Assembly: GCA_050952465.1 (NCBI GenBank)
Contig: JBMNKZ010000012.1
Coordinates: forward strand, 1-33,634
Length of the DNA stretch: 33,634 nucleotides
Reading direction: 5' to 3'
From: DUPU01 sp050952465
Lineage (GTDB): Bacteria; Bacillota; Dehalobacteriia; Dehalobacteriales; Dehalobacteriaceae
The position numbers were made by a program, and so were the translations under genes. The notes beneath the pieces are model-generated. The model was given only the letters and a program-made list of their open reading frames with translations. It had not been told where the DNA came from and made no database searches. Positions 22,990 to 32,120 of the stretch are shown one piece after another (the first letter of the stretch is position 1; each line of letters opens with the position of its first letter).

Positions 22990-24522
22990 CTATTGCCCCT
23001 TATGTTCCTCATATGTTGCCAAGAGAGCCTTTAAGCGGCTGAGAGAAAAAGCACACTGGGCTCTGGAAGCACCCCTATCCCATTGGAAATTAGGGTAAAG
23101 CAGTCCTTCTTCTGCAGCTAGTTTTACATAACCTGAATACCATTTCTCCCCCTCTTGAAATTCCGAAGATCTTGAAGCAGGTAAAGCCCGTACCAATATT
23201 GCAGCAAGCTCTGCCCCGGTAACACCCTTACCCGGAGCAAAAGTTCCATCAGGAGATCCCATAACGAAACCCGCCTCTACAGCTGTAAGAATATATCCTC
23301 TAGCCCAATGTTTATCCGATACATCTGAAAATGCCAGAGAAGATGTGCTGTCCTTTTCCTCCATAGCCAAACCACCCACAAGGAACTTAACAAATTCGGC
23401 TCTGGTGACTAAGTTATCCGGACGAAAAGTACCGTCAGGATAACCCCCCAGAACCCCTTCATTAACTAACCCCTGAATCGACTGATAAGCCCAATGGCTT
23501 TTTGATAAGTCCTTAAATACTTTTTCCGTATCACTTTCATCTTTTTGAGGAGCATATGACAAATTTACCGGGAAAGGTTTTCCCGCAAGTGCCATGACAA
23601 CATAAGCCGTAGTTGTAACCGGTGTGGAGTGGATGTCTTTTTTCCAGTTGAAAGAACCATCTTGGACCTGGAGACTTAACATATGAGTGATGGCATTATT
23701 TCCATTTACAGACCAGTTGCTCCCTGACGGATTTTCTCCTGCTGCTATTAAGGCTTGAACCACCCAGGCATCAGAGGAAGTATTGGATTCCCTGCCCATC
23801 CATTCCCCGGCACTAAATCCCCCGTCTTCCCATTGATTCCCTTTGAGATATTCTAATGCCTTCTTAATTGCCGGTGAAGTTTCAGGATCCTCACCTAATA
23901 AAATCAATGCTTGCACTGCCGTCCCTGTGTCATCGACATCACTTTCCAACCCTTCCAGCCAGCCAAACCCCCCGTTTTCATTCTGACGAGCCAAAAGCCA
24001 TTCTCTGGCCTTCTCCTTTTGTGGAATAGGTTCATTGGTAGAAGCCAAAGCCAATACAGACCAGATGTGTGTATTGATCATGCCCTCTTCTCCTGCTTCC
24101 GGCTGACCAAACCAACCGTCATCCTGCTGGAAATTCTTTATTTTTTCTGCCAACTCCTGTGCTCTGGCACTGGAGCCAGCTCCCCCTGCCGTAAGAGCTA
24201 AAAGCAGCCGAGCATAATCATTTGTAGATTTTATCGATTCCGGGGTATTTATTAAAAATTCCACACTTTTTGTACAATCTTCCCCCGCTGCACTAAGTGC
24301 CATCACTACCCAGGAAGTCAAAGCTAGGCTGCTCTTTTCTCCCGGCTTTCCGGAAAAACCTCCGTCGGCATTTTTCATGCTTTTTAGGTATTTGAGAGCT
24401 TCTTCTATACCCTCACTAACTGCACCCTGGGAAGGACTACTTTCCCCATAAACGATCCTTCCGGTAAATATTGATAATATTAATACACCAATCACTATCA
24501 ATAAAAATTTGTTCTTAATCAT
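22990..24522 (-). CDS. secreted alpha6/alpha6-barrel-like protein with S-layer-homology domains
   Basis: 510 aa. A signal peptide (about 1-27, ending IVYGES) precedes five or six prenyltransferase/terpene-cyclase-like helical repeats (about 35-330) marked by DGGFSGKPGEKSS, DDGWFG, ENGGFGWLEG, EDGGFSAGEW and QDGSFNW. Three SLH domains follow (about 345-505): FKDLSKSHWAYQSIQGLVNE, GYPDGTFRPDNLVTRAEFVK, FSDVSDKHWARGYI and GSPDGTFAPGKGVTGAEL, tethering the protein to wall polymer. The third SLH is degenerate (YPNFQWDRGASRAQCAF). There is no DUF4430 domain. In the operon it pairs with the DUF4430 lipoprotein, as if the two halves of a transcobalamin were separate chains. AGGGGGAAAGG precedes the ATG. 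Confidence 0.85.
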   Translation of the reverse strand: MIKNKFLLIVIGVLILSIFTGRIVYGESSPSQGAVSEGIEEALKYLKSMKNADGGFSGKPGEKSSLALTSWVVMALSAAGEDCTKSVEFLINTPESIKSTNDYARLLLALTAGGAGSSARAQELAEKIKNFQQDDGWFGQPEAGEEGMINTHIWSVLALASTNEPIPQKEKAREWLLARQNENGGFGWLEGLESDVDDTGTAVQALILLGEDPETSPAIKKALEYLKGNQWEDGGFSAGEWMGRESNTSSDAWVVQALIAAGENPSGSNWSVNGNNAITHMLSLQVQDGSFNWKKDIHSTPVTTTAYVVMALAGKPFPVNLSYAPQKDESDTEKVFKDLSKSHWAYQSIQGLVNEGVLGGYPDGTFRPDNLVTRAEFVKFLVGGLAMEEKDSTSSLAFSDVSDKHWARGYILTAVEAGFVMGSPDGTFAPGKGVTGAELAAILVRALPASRSSEFQEGEKWYSGYVKLAAEEGLLYPNFQWDRGASRAQCAFSLSRLKALLATYEEHKGQ

Positions 24523-24557
24523 TACCTTTCCCCCTGACTTTTCTGTCTTCCCTGGCC

Positions 24558-26255
24558 TTAGCCGGATACAACTGAAATCTTTTTCTCACCCTGTAAAAGC
24601 CGGTTGATTATTTCTTCTCCCTGGGCTAAAGTAACGACACCCTGGGCGATATTTTTAAACAACTTACTTACCTGAGAAGCATAAAAGGTAGCATTGGTGA
24701 GCATTTGATATTTGCTCCCCCAATCCACCAAGGTGCCCTCTGCCATTAGGGCAATATCGTCGGCATATTCTGCGGCGAATTCTACATCATGGGTGATCAT
24801 AAAAATAGCCGTGCCTTCCTCCTTTAACCCAAGAAGAATTTTGCCCAGTTCTTCCTTTAATCGATAGTCCAAGCCCCGAGTTGGTTCATCAAGAAGAAGT
24901 AATCGCGGCCGGGCCACCAGAACTGAGGCCAGAGCAGCCCTCTGCCGTTCCCCGGAGCTTAAATCCCGGGGGTTTTGATCCAGGTAAGGGATAAGTCCCA
25001 GCCGTTGAGCAATTTCCTCACCAATTCCTTGATCCGTTAGACCTAGATTTTTTATAGTAAAGTTCATTTCTTCTCGTACGGTGGGTAGAAATAAATAGTC
25101 ACCAGGATCCTGGGATAAATAGGCGACCTGGAGGGCAAAACTTTCCACAGACTTATGTTTCGTATCTTCACCCAATAGGCGCAACCTCCCCCGATCCGGC
25201 TTCAGAAGGCCATTAAGTATTTTTAGTAATGTGGTTTTTCCCGCCCCATTTTCCCCCATCAGCACGGTAAAGGTTCCCGGCGCAATTTTTAAACTAAGGT
25301 TTTTCAAAATATCCTTGCCAGTGGGATAAGTAAACCAAATATTCTCTCCTTCCACAATGTAAGGTGATTTTTCCTTCTCCCCCTTTTCGCTTCTAAGGGG
25401 GGGAGAATCAAGAAACGTCATGCTACTCTGTGACATTAAAGAGCGGAGTTTATTTCTTCCTTCTTTCACTGTCACCGGAACTTCCCTAAAACCCACCCCG
25501 GCGAAAAGTCTTGCCACAGGAGGAATAAAAGGAGATTTGTGCCTGATTGCCCACCGGGCAGCGGATGCACCATTCATTCCGTCAAAAACAATTTCCCCTC
25601 GGTCCATGATTAATATCCGATCTGCTAAATGCAGGCATCTTTCTAAGCGCTGTTCCACCAAAACTACCGTAATCCCGTTTTCTTCATTTAGACGGCGCGC
25701 AATGGTTAAAATTTCTTCCCCAGAGATCGGATCCAGTTGAGAAGTTGGTTCATCCAGCAGTAATATCTCCGGCTGCAAAGCCATGACGCTGGCTAAGGCT
25801 ACTTTTTGCTTCTGTCCTCCTGATAGTTCCGGAGTAAAGCTTTTCAGACAGTCTGTAAGGCCCAGGGCTCCTGAGACCTCCATCACCCGTCGTTTCATCA
25901 CGGATTTAGAAATACCGGTATTCTCCAAGCCAAAAACTATTTCCCGTTCCACATCTGTCATTACCAGCTGGCTCTCTGGATCCTGAAAAACCATACCCAC
26001 TTTTTGGACAAATTGCTGCCGGCTTATGCTCTTTATTTCTTGCTGATCCAGATAGATGTTTCCTTTCCACATACCGCCGTAAAAATCCGACAGCACCCCG
26101 GCCAAGGCCCGTATAAAAGAAGACTTACCACAGCCGGACCCTCCCACAACCAAGACAAACTGCCCCTCAGGGATTTCTAAGTTTATATTTTTTAGTGCCG
26201 GTGTTTTTGTGTCCGGATAATAGTAATCTAAATTTTCGATTTTAATTTTGGCCAC
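24558..26255 (-). CDS. fused ECF ATPase (two EcfA domains in one chain)
   Basis: 565 aa from a GTG at 26255 (MAKIKIENLDYYYPDT), overlapping the EcfT gene by 28 nt; a TTG at 26270 is an alternative. It powers the ECF importer. Domain 1 (about 1-250): Walker A GGSGCGKSS, signature LSGGQKQKVALASVMALQPE, Walker B ILLLDEPTSQLDP. Domain 2 (about 300-525): Walker A GENGAGKTTLLKILNGLL, signature LSSGERQRAALASVLVARPR, Walker B LLLLDEPTRGLD. A linker of about 50 residues joins them. The fusion means a dedicated module rather than the shared EcfA1/A2 pair, consistent with a group-I ECF transporter. Confidence 0.92.
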   Translation of the reverse strand: MAKIKIENLDYYYPDTKTPALKNINLEIPEGQFVLVVGGSGCGKSSFIRALAGVLSDFYGGMWKGNIYLDQQEIKSISRQQFVQKVGMVFQDPESQLVMTDVEREIVFGLENTGISKSVMKRRVMEVSGALGLTDCLKSFTPELSGGQKQKVALASVMALQPEILLLDEPTSQLDPISGEEILTIARRLNEENGITVVLVEQRLERCLHLADRILIMDRGEIVFDGMNGASAARWAIRHKSPFIPPVARLFAGVGFREVPVTVKEGRNKLRSLMSQSSMTFLDSPPLRSEKGEKEKSPYIVEGENIWFTYPTGKDILKNLSLKIAPGTFTVLMGENGAGKTTLLKILNGLLKPDRGRLRLLGEDTKHKSVESFALQVAYLSQDPGDYLFLPTVREEMNFTIKNLGLTDQGIGEEIAQRLGLIPYLDQNPRDLSSGERQRAALASVLVARPRLLLLDEPTRGLDYRLKEELGKILLGLKEEGTAIFMITHDVEFAAEYADDIALMAEGTLVDWGSKYQMLTNATFYASQVSKLFKNIAQGVVTLAQGEEIINRLLQGEKKISVVSG

Positions 26256-27142
26256 TTCTCCCACCCCCAACTTAAAAGTGCCGGTACCAAAAGACCTATG
26301 CTCACTGTCCCTGCCCCTCTAATTTCTGCCGGGTGTAATGGGGTAAGCCGGGGATAATAAGCATAAGAAGACCATCCTTTCAGTACCGTCCAAAGCCCCC
26401 AAACCAAGCTTAAAGTCAGGGCGACTATGATTAGATAATCCCGGGGACGCCAAAGATCCCGATAATACCAGCTTTGCGGACCGCTGCCAAAACCTCTGGT
26501 ATGCATGGATTCTGCCAGTTTCAAAGCCCGTTCCAGGCTGGAAACCAAAAGCACACTAAAAATAGGGATATAATTTTGTACCCTTTTCACCCATTTTCCC
26601 GTCTTTAATTGTACCCCTCGACACTGCTGTACTTCACTGATTCTTTTAAAATCCTGGGTCATCAAGGGAAAAAGCCGGGTGGTAAGAATAATAACCAACA
26701 CCGACTTGTTTCCCCACCGACTCAATAATTTCAGCGGCTTATCTGGATGAATCCCGTAGGTATAGAAGCAAAAAATACTAATAATCACCAAAAGTTTAAG
26801 CCCCATTCCGCCGCCATAGGCAATAGCTTCCAGAGTAATTTTAAACTGGCCCAGAAGAGGAATCTCCGTACCCGCAAATAAAACAGTGGTGCCATTACGA
26901 GAAAAAAGGGAGTTTATTACGATGATGATAACCATCATGGATATGCTGAATTTAAGATAAACTTTCCACTCCTGAAAAATTCCCGCCGCCCAAATTATTA
27001 CCCCCATTGCCAAAAGCAATCCCAGAAGATATACCGGATGGGAAAAAACCAGGGATAAGAAAAATGCTACTCCTACTAAAGTTAACGAAGTTACGGGGTG
27101 AAGTTGATGTATTAAATTGTTTTTTTCCCTGTATGCCAGCAT
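26228..27142 (-). CDS. ECF transporter T component (EcfT)
   Basis: 304 aa from ATG 27142 (TTG 27145 possible). Five to six membrane helices with the two cytosolic coupling helices of EcfT: the first carries QCRGVQLKTGKWVKRVQNYI, the second ALKLAESMHTRGFG, each with the conserved Arg-Gly that docks into an ATPase groove. It links the fused ATPase to the S component. It starts 16 nt after the DUF4430 lipoprotein gene and overlaps the ATPase gene, implying coupled translation. Confidence 0.88.
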   Translation of the reverse strand: MLAYREKNNLIHQLHPVTSLTLVGVAFFLSLVFSHPVYLLGLLLAMGVIIWAAGIFQEWKVYLKFSISMMVIIIVINSLFSRNGTTVLFAGTEIPLLGQFKITLEAIAYGGGMGLKLLVIISIFCFYTYGIHPDKPLKLLSRWGNKSVLVIILTTRLFPLMTQDFKRISEVQQCRGVQLKTGKWVKRVQNYIPIFSVLLVSSLERALKLAESMHTRGFGSGPQSWYYRDLWRPRDYLIIVALTLSLVWGLWTVLKGWSSYAYYPRLTPLHPAEIRGAGTVSIGLLVPALLSWGWEKWPKLKSKI

Positions 27143-27158
27143 CAAAATACCCGCTTTC

Positions 27159-28367
27159 TTATTTTGGTTCTAAAGGAAGGCGTCGTACCTCACCAGAAAC
27201 TACTGCTGCCTGGTACATGCCGGAAATTTTATACGGACTGTTTGTTAAGATTTCCACCGCATCGGTTAATCCTTGGATATCAGTACCCATAATCAGCCAT
27301 AAAGGACTTTCATCTCCCAAACCTTCACCGCTGGCAACAATTACCCCGGCACTTCCTGTCACGGTTTCGCCCAGTTCCCCATTGGAAGTAAAAAGCTCTA
27401 CTCCTTTATCTGTAAAGTGCACTCCAGTACCTGTCTTCCGATAGGCTTCATTAAATTTATCCAACCAGGAGATTTTTTTTAGTTCCGGAAAACTGCCCAA
27501 TACCAGCACAGGTCCCTTCCTGTTTTCCATGGCAGAGGCGTCCAGTGCCCCGGTACTGATATTTTTCGCTCCGTGAGATTTTAAAGACCGAACCACTTTG
27601 TCCGCCAGCTCCTGATCTTCCGGGGAACTCATGACAGTTATCGGTCCTACTTTACCCAAGTAGCTATTAATAAAAGGTTCTGGATAGGAGCCGATCAAGG
27701 CAGGGATAGCAGTACTCATATTCCTCCATACATGATAATCCCACCATACCTGATCTCCCCCCTGAATCTGATAGGCGGCAGCTCCCACGTCAGCACTAAC
27801 ACCATTGACATAAAAGAACCAGTCATAACGGTCTTTAGTAAATCCGCCTTTTTCCGATGCCAGGCCGTTGATTCCATTAATAAAACTACCCTCAAATTTA
27901 GTTTCTATCTCCAAATGAGTATCCAGAAGATCCATAACCGTCCAGTCTTTTTTTATTGGGACAGTCTGATGAAAAATAACCTCCCGGCCAAAGTCTTTTG
28001 TGACCCTAAGTGTCACTTTCTCCGTCAACTCAGGTTTTTTCTCCCCAGGAGCAGGGGCTGTACCAGCAGGCATCGTTGGTGATGCTTTCTTTTCCGATGT
28101 TTCCCCGGTTTCTGAAGCATCACTAGTTGACGTTTTAGAATTATCCACACTTTCGGGAATCTCTACAGTTTCCTTAGCATCAGTAGTTTCAGATGCTTCC
28201 GTTGATTCTGTTGGTTTAACGAATTCAGTGATTTCCGAAGCTACCGACTTATCTTCCCCTAACTGGGAGTCGGTAGAAATGTCGGCACCGGTACCGCAGC
28301 CAGAGGCACCCAAAAGCATTATCATGATCCCGAGAATCGCTAATCCTTTCCGCCAGACACTTTTCAT
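27159..28367 (-). CDS. DUF4430 lipoprotein, proposed transcobalamin beta-domain-like corrinoid binder
   Basis: 402 aa. A lipoprotein signal ends LLGASGC (Cys at about 24). A Ser/Thr/Glu-rich linker of about 85 residues (STEASETTDAKETVEIPESV) follows, a flexible spacer through the wall. The DUF4430 domain (about 115-225) has VTLRVTKDFGREVIFHQTVP, YDWFFYVNGVSADVGAAAYQ and GGDQVWWDYHVW, the W-x-x-x-VNG...GD-x-x-WWDY pattern shared with the C-terminal beta domain of intrinsic factor/transcobalamin. A C-terminal alpha/beta domain of about 170 residues (PITVMSSPEDQELADKVVRS) is unfamiliar. Between the SLH gene and EcfT in the B12-riboswitch operon it is the natural handover protein to the importer. 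Ligand binding is inferred. Confidence 0.82.
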   Translation of the reverse strand: MKSVWRKGLAILGIMIMLLGASGCGTGADISTDSQLGEDKSVASEITEFVKPTESTEASETTDAKETVEIPESVDNSKTSTSDASETGETSEKKASPTMPAGTAPAPGEKKPELTEKVTLRVTKDFGREVIFHQTVPIKKDWTVMDLLDTHLEIETKFEGSFINGINGLASEKGGFTKDRYDWFFYVNGVSADVGAAAYQIQGGDQVWWDYHVWRNMSTAIPALIGSYPEPFINSYLGKVGPITVMSSPEDQELADKVVRSLKSHGAKNISTGALDASAMENRKGPVLVLGSFPELKKISWLDKFNEAYRKTGTGVHFTDKGVELFTSNGELGETVTGSAGVIVASGEGLGDESPLWLIMGTDIQGLTDAVEILTNSPYKISGMYQAAVVSGEVRRLPLEPK

Positions 28368-28392
28368 CAGTAAGCCCTTCCTTCTACTTGAT

Positions 28393-31300
28393 TTAATTAG
28401 ATATTTCCTGTAAATACCGGTAGATTACTACCGCTGCTTCAGCTCGGTTAAGAGCATTTCCGCCCCGGAATGTCTGATCCTGGTACCCTTGCATTAAACC
28501 GGCCTGAAAAGCATATTTAACACCATTAGCAGCCCAAGCAGGAACTTTTTCCACATCAGAAAAAGGTAAAGAATTCATTTCCAAAGTAGGAATAGTTGTT
28601 TCAAGCAAGCGATAGAGGATCGCAGCAATTTCATTTCGACTAATTTTGTCATGAGGACGGAACCTTCTATCAGGATCTCCTTCAATAATGCCGTTTTTCT
28701 GCGCACAAGCTACGGCCTGAGCAAACCAATCTCCCGATTTTACATCCTGAAAAAGATTCTCCTGGTAATCCTCTATGTCAAGTTGCAAGTCAAGTTGCAA
28801 CGCCTTAACCAATAATTTAATAAATTCTGCTCTGGTAATATGGCGTCCTGGTTCGAAACCTGATCCGGTGCCCTCAATAATCCCTTGTCCGGCCAGAATT
28901 TCAATAGCATCTTTGGCCCAATCCCAATTTTGTCCTAGGTCAGGAAAAGTTTTACGCACCTGTTCTGCTGGCATACCCTCAATTTCCTCTTCTTTTTCTT
29001 CAAGAACCTCATCATCCTTAGAAGAATTTATATTACCATCCTCTAAGTCATCCCAATCCGGCCCCTTGGATGAAGCTGAACCGTACCACCAGATTACCTT
29101 GTCACCTTTTTTTAAGATTTTATTCTCAGCTAAGGAATTAGGTATAGATCCATTAACCTTATATTGCCAGCCACTAGACCCTCTGTTTTCTTCTCCCTCG
29201 ATTTCGCTAACAAAACCATCAAAGCTATCATGAAAACTCCAACTTAAACCGGTGACATCTAATGCTCCCAAAGCAGACATGCCATAAGGGTCATCTTCAT
29301 ACAGGGTAACCGAACCGGGTCCATAGAGAATATCCCCATCCTCACCTATTACCGCAATTTTTACAGAGATACTTTTAGGTTTTACCGGGGTTCCTCCGCC
29401 GGAACTGCTTTTCTCTTTCACTAGGAAACTTCCCTTAAAGGTAACCACATCCGGATATCCTGATCCAGAGACATTTGATACTGTAAATACTACTGTACCT
29501 TTCTGCACATCATACAAAGTAATTACACCTGAAGAGCTGGTGTAAGTTTCTTCTCCTATACATAAGGTATACTCACCAATCTGCGATTTTTCATCTATGG
29601 TCAAATCCGTCAGTCCTAGTGGATAATCATACTTGCGGGCATTAATATTGATTATGACCGAATCGCCTTCTTCAATTTCGCTGGAGTCAATACTCACTTG
29701 GGGTATATAAGTTTTTGGAGCCCAGGTTAAAGCATCCATTGCTCCCAGATAAAAGATAATTTCATCTCCGTCTTCCACGTTGTAACTTCCTGCCCCCAGA
29801 TTAAAGGCTCCCGGCTCTATCTCCCCATTTCGGATTACATAGTACATCCAACTTGTATTAATTCCTTCTACAATACCGACCTGGCCGCTTTCTCCTTTAA
29901 TAGTAGTGATAAAGCCTCCCGGTGCTACAAGCTGGTCTTCTCCTACAGCTGCCTTCAAGGCATCCAGAGCGGTTCCCCTTACTGTAACCGTTTCATTAGC
30001 TAGGCTAGTCGCGTGACCCTCCACCCGGACCCGAACTGTCTTATCTTCGACAGGGCCGACCACAATACTTTTTGCTAATGTAACTACGTCCGGATAACCC
30101 TGATCACAGCTATTTGTTATAATAAAATCCCATGTCCCAGCAGAAATATTAGGAATTGTGACTTGACCGTATGAACTGGTATAGGTGTTTTCTCCCGCTT
30201 GAACGGTATAATCACCCACGGCTTGTGCTTCTTCCGGAGTTAAATCACTCAACCCATCCGGCCAAACATACTTTTTGGCACTAATGTTAATGGTAAGTGT
30301 CTGTCCTGCTGTCACATTGCTGGGGGTAATATTCAATTGAGGCAGATAAGTTTTTGGAGTCCAGGTTAAAGCATCCATTGCTCCCAGATAAAAGATAATT
30401 TCATCTCCGTCTTCTACGTTGTAATCTCCTGCTCCCAAATCAAAGGATCCGGGCTCTATCTCCCCATTTCGGATTACATAGTACATCCAACTTGTATTAA
30501 TTCCTTCTACAATACCGTTCTGGCCGCTTTCTCCTTTAATAGTAGTGATAAAGCCTCCGGTGCTTCCAACTGGTCTTCTCCTACAGCTGCTTTTAATGCA
30601 TCCATAGCAGTTCCATTTACTGTAACCACTTCATCAGCCAGGTTAGTTGTATGACCTTCCACCCGAACCCGGACTGTCTTATCTTCAGATGATTCGTCAT
30701 CACCCGGATTTTCTGAATCATTGGTGCCTCCCACGCCACTCTTTACTATTCGAACCAGTGCCATCAGAGCCTGTTTGGTTGCTAACTCATTCGACGGAGT
30801 ACCGGCAATATGAGAAAAGGACCCATTCTCCAGTTGAAAACTAAGCAAAGCATTTATCATAGAATTGCCATTTTTTAGCCAATCATCGGAAACAATATTT
30901 TCCCCACAAGCCAATAAGCCCATGACGACACAGGCTGTAGAATTACAGTTTACCTCTGCTCCAGCACTAGTTCCAAACCCTCCGTCATCCTTTTGGATTC
31001 CCTTGAGATAGTTAATTGAATTTTCAATGGCCTCTTCTACCCCATCTATACCACGGTGGTTTGCTAATGCCATTAAAGCAGTCCCGGTAGAATCTGAATC
31101 TGGAGTTGTTGCTTTATCAATCCAGGAAAAACCACCATTATCATTCTGCTGGCTCAATAAAAATTCGACAGCCCAGCTACATCATAGTTCCCCCCGACTT
31201 CATCCAGGGCAATAATCGACCAATAAGTTACTCTAGTATGATCACCGAAGCTCCCGTCAGCTTCCTGAATATCAGACAACTCCTGGACTAAATTTCTCCC

Positions 31301-31627
31301 ATTAAAATTTGTGGGATCCTCTCCTATCGTATTTAAACCTAGAATCGAGGAAATACACTTCAAGGCGCTTAAATCATCAGACAGGTTATCAACATCCCAG
31401 TCCGGCAATTGCCACTGTTCCTGATTTGATAGATCCTCCCCGGCTTCAGCCAATCCCACGGCTTCTTGCCAATCGGTGAGGCTGGTTTTATTGTATCTAT
31501 AATAATTAATAGTTTTATCCAAATTATCAAGATAGGGGCTTTCCCCTTCTGCCAAAATTATTCCGGGTAAAATAAATAGTGCTGACAAAATAATTAAAAA
31601 AAGATAACTCTTTTTAACTTTAACCAT
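28393..31627 (-). pseudogene. secreted barrel + three DUF4430 + three SLH protein, transcobalamin-like, broken by two frameshifts
   Basis: One gene in three frames. Frame 1 (31627 to about 31175) gives the signal peptide (LFLIILSALFILPGIILA) and first barrel repeats. Frame 2 (to about 30560) gives NDNGGFSWIDKATTPDSDST and three more repeats, then the start of DUF4430 number 1. Frame 3 (to 28393) begins inside that domain (FITTIKGESGQ, WMYYVIRNGEIEPG). Rejoined length is about 1078 aa: barrel about 30-310, DUF4430 at about 316-440, 527-645 and 750-855 with Ig-like linkers, then SLH repeats about 895-1078 (FPDLGQNWDWAKDAIEIL, GDPDRRFRPHDKISRNE, FRGGNALNRAEA). Restoring one base at 31172-31174 (VAGAVEFLL) and one at 30557-30558 rejoins the frames; the intact paralogous repeat at 29918-29920 has CCC where this copy has CC. 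Sequence error or recent mutation is likely. First gene after the cobalamin riboswitch. Confidence 0.8.
29722..30580. repeat. 639-bp-period internal duplication of a DUF4430 module
   Basis: 29722 and 30361 begin the same sequence, CCAGGTTAAAGCATCCATTG. The two copies of about 220 bp (29722-29942 and 30361-30580) differ at only about 15-20 positions. The Ig-like linker region between them, same period, is clearly diverged at protein level. The period is 639 bp (213 codons), dropping to 638 after the one-base deletion at 30557-30558. Confidence 0.85.
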
Positions 31628-31675
31628 TTTCTTTACCTCTCCCCAAATTAATTTATTATTTTAATTTAGCCAATT

Positions 31676-31708
31676 AAAAAACCTCATTTTCCGTATTAGA
31701 AAATGAGG
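31676..31708 (-). terminator. riboswitch expression-platform terminator
   Basis: On the minus strand CCTCATTTTC (31708-31699) pairs with GAAAATGAGG (31691-31682) around a 7-base loop and is followed by TTTTTT. It lies between the cobalamin aptamer and the first gene and so should end transcription when B12 is bound. Confidence 0.88.
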
Positions 31709-31774
31709 CTAACCAAAAGCAAATACACGCATTATCAGCACACTCCTTTCTCCTGCGGAAAGTAGATGATCAAA

Positions 31775-31932
31775 AGCTTTAAGGCAGGTTTCCTGACTTA
31801 CGATCATAGACCATTTCCACCTTCCCAGATGTCTCCAGTGGCTTTGGAAATGTACTCCCCGCTTACAGTGGCGCGACCGTCCGAGATTTGCACCCGGTTC
31901 CCTATTACCTTCAATAAGAAGCACCCTAAGCT
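31775..31932 (-). promoter_or_regulatory. cobalamin (B12) riboswitch aptamer
   Basis: Read on the minus strand, the order of conserved parts is GGGTGC (about 31925), GGGAACCGGGTGCAAATC (about 31903-31886), GCGCCACTGTAAGC (about 31874-31861), GCCACTGG (about 31841) and the B12 box AAGTCAGGAAACCTGCC (31799-31783). AGCTT near 31930 can close with AAGCT near 31778 as the outer stem. This is a textbook AdoCbl-type aptamer. It heads the operon of barrel/DUF4430 proteins and ECF genes, so the whole set should be shut off when cobalamin is plentiful. Confidence 0.94.
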
Positions 31933-32060
31933 GTTAATATGTAATTTTTATTTAAATAACAATCATTTTTAAATAGAAAATAAAACGCTCTTAACTATTT
32001 CCTTTTAATTTTGTTACCGACATAACTACTTGTTTTCTGATTTGCTTTTTTATACCATTT

Positions 32061-32089
32061 AGCATACTCCAAATCAAAAACATTGTCAA
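32061..32089 (-). promoter_or_regulatory. sigma-A promoter of the B12-regulated operon
   Basis: On the minus strand TTGACA (32089-32084), a 17-bp spacer and TATGCT (32066-32061). Transcription would start near 32054, about 120 nt before the aptamer and 427 nt before the first start codon. The stretch 31933-32060 holds no other recognisable feature. Confidence 0.85.
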
Positions 32090-32120
32090 TAGTTATGAAC
32101 TATTTCAACCGTTCCTTATA

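Noticed and set aside
28393..30486. Independent 697-aa gene starting at 30486
   Set aside because: Its first residues (MYYVIRNGEIEPG) are the middle of a DUF4430 domain whose first half is in the frame just upstream. There is no ribosome site; it is the tail of the frameshifted 28393-31627 gene.
31154..31180. Programmed frameshifting or phase variation in the barrel/DUF4430 gene
   Set aside because: The runs at the breaks are only two to three bases, with no slippery heptamer or downstream stimulator recognised; nearby hemL shows the same kind of indels.
31709..31972. Short frames on both strands at 31.7-32.0 kb
   Set aside because: They lie in the cobalamin riboswitch and have no coding features.
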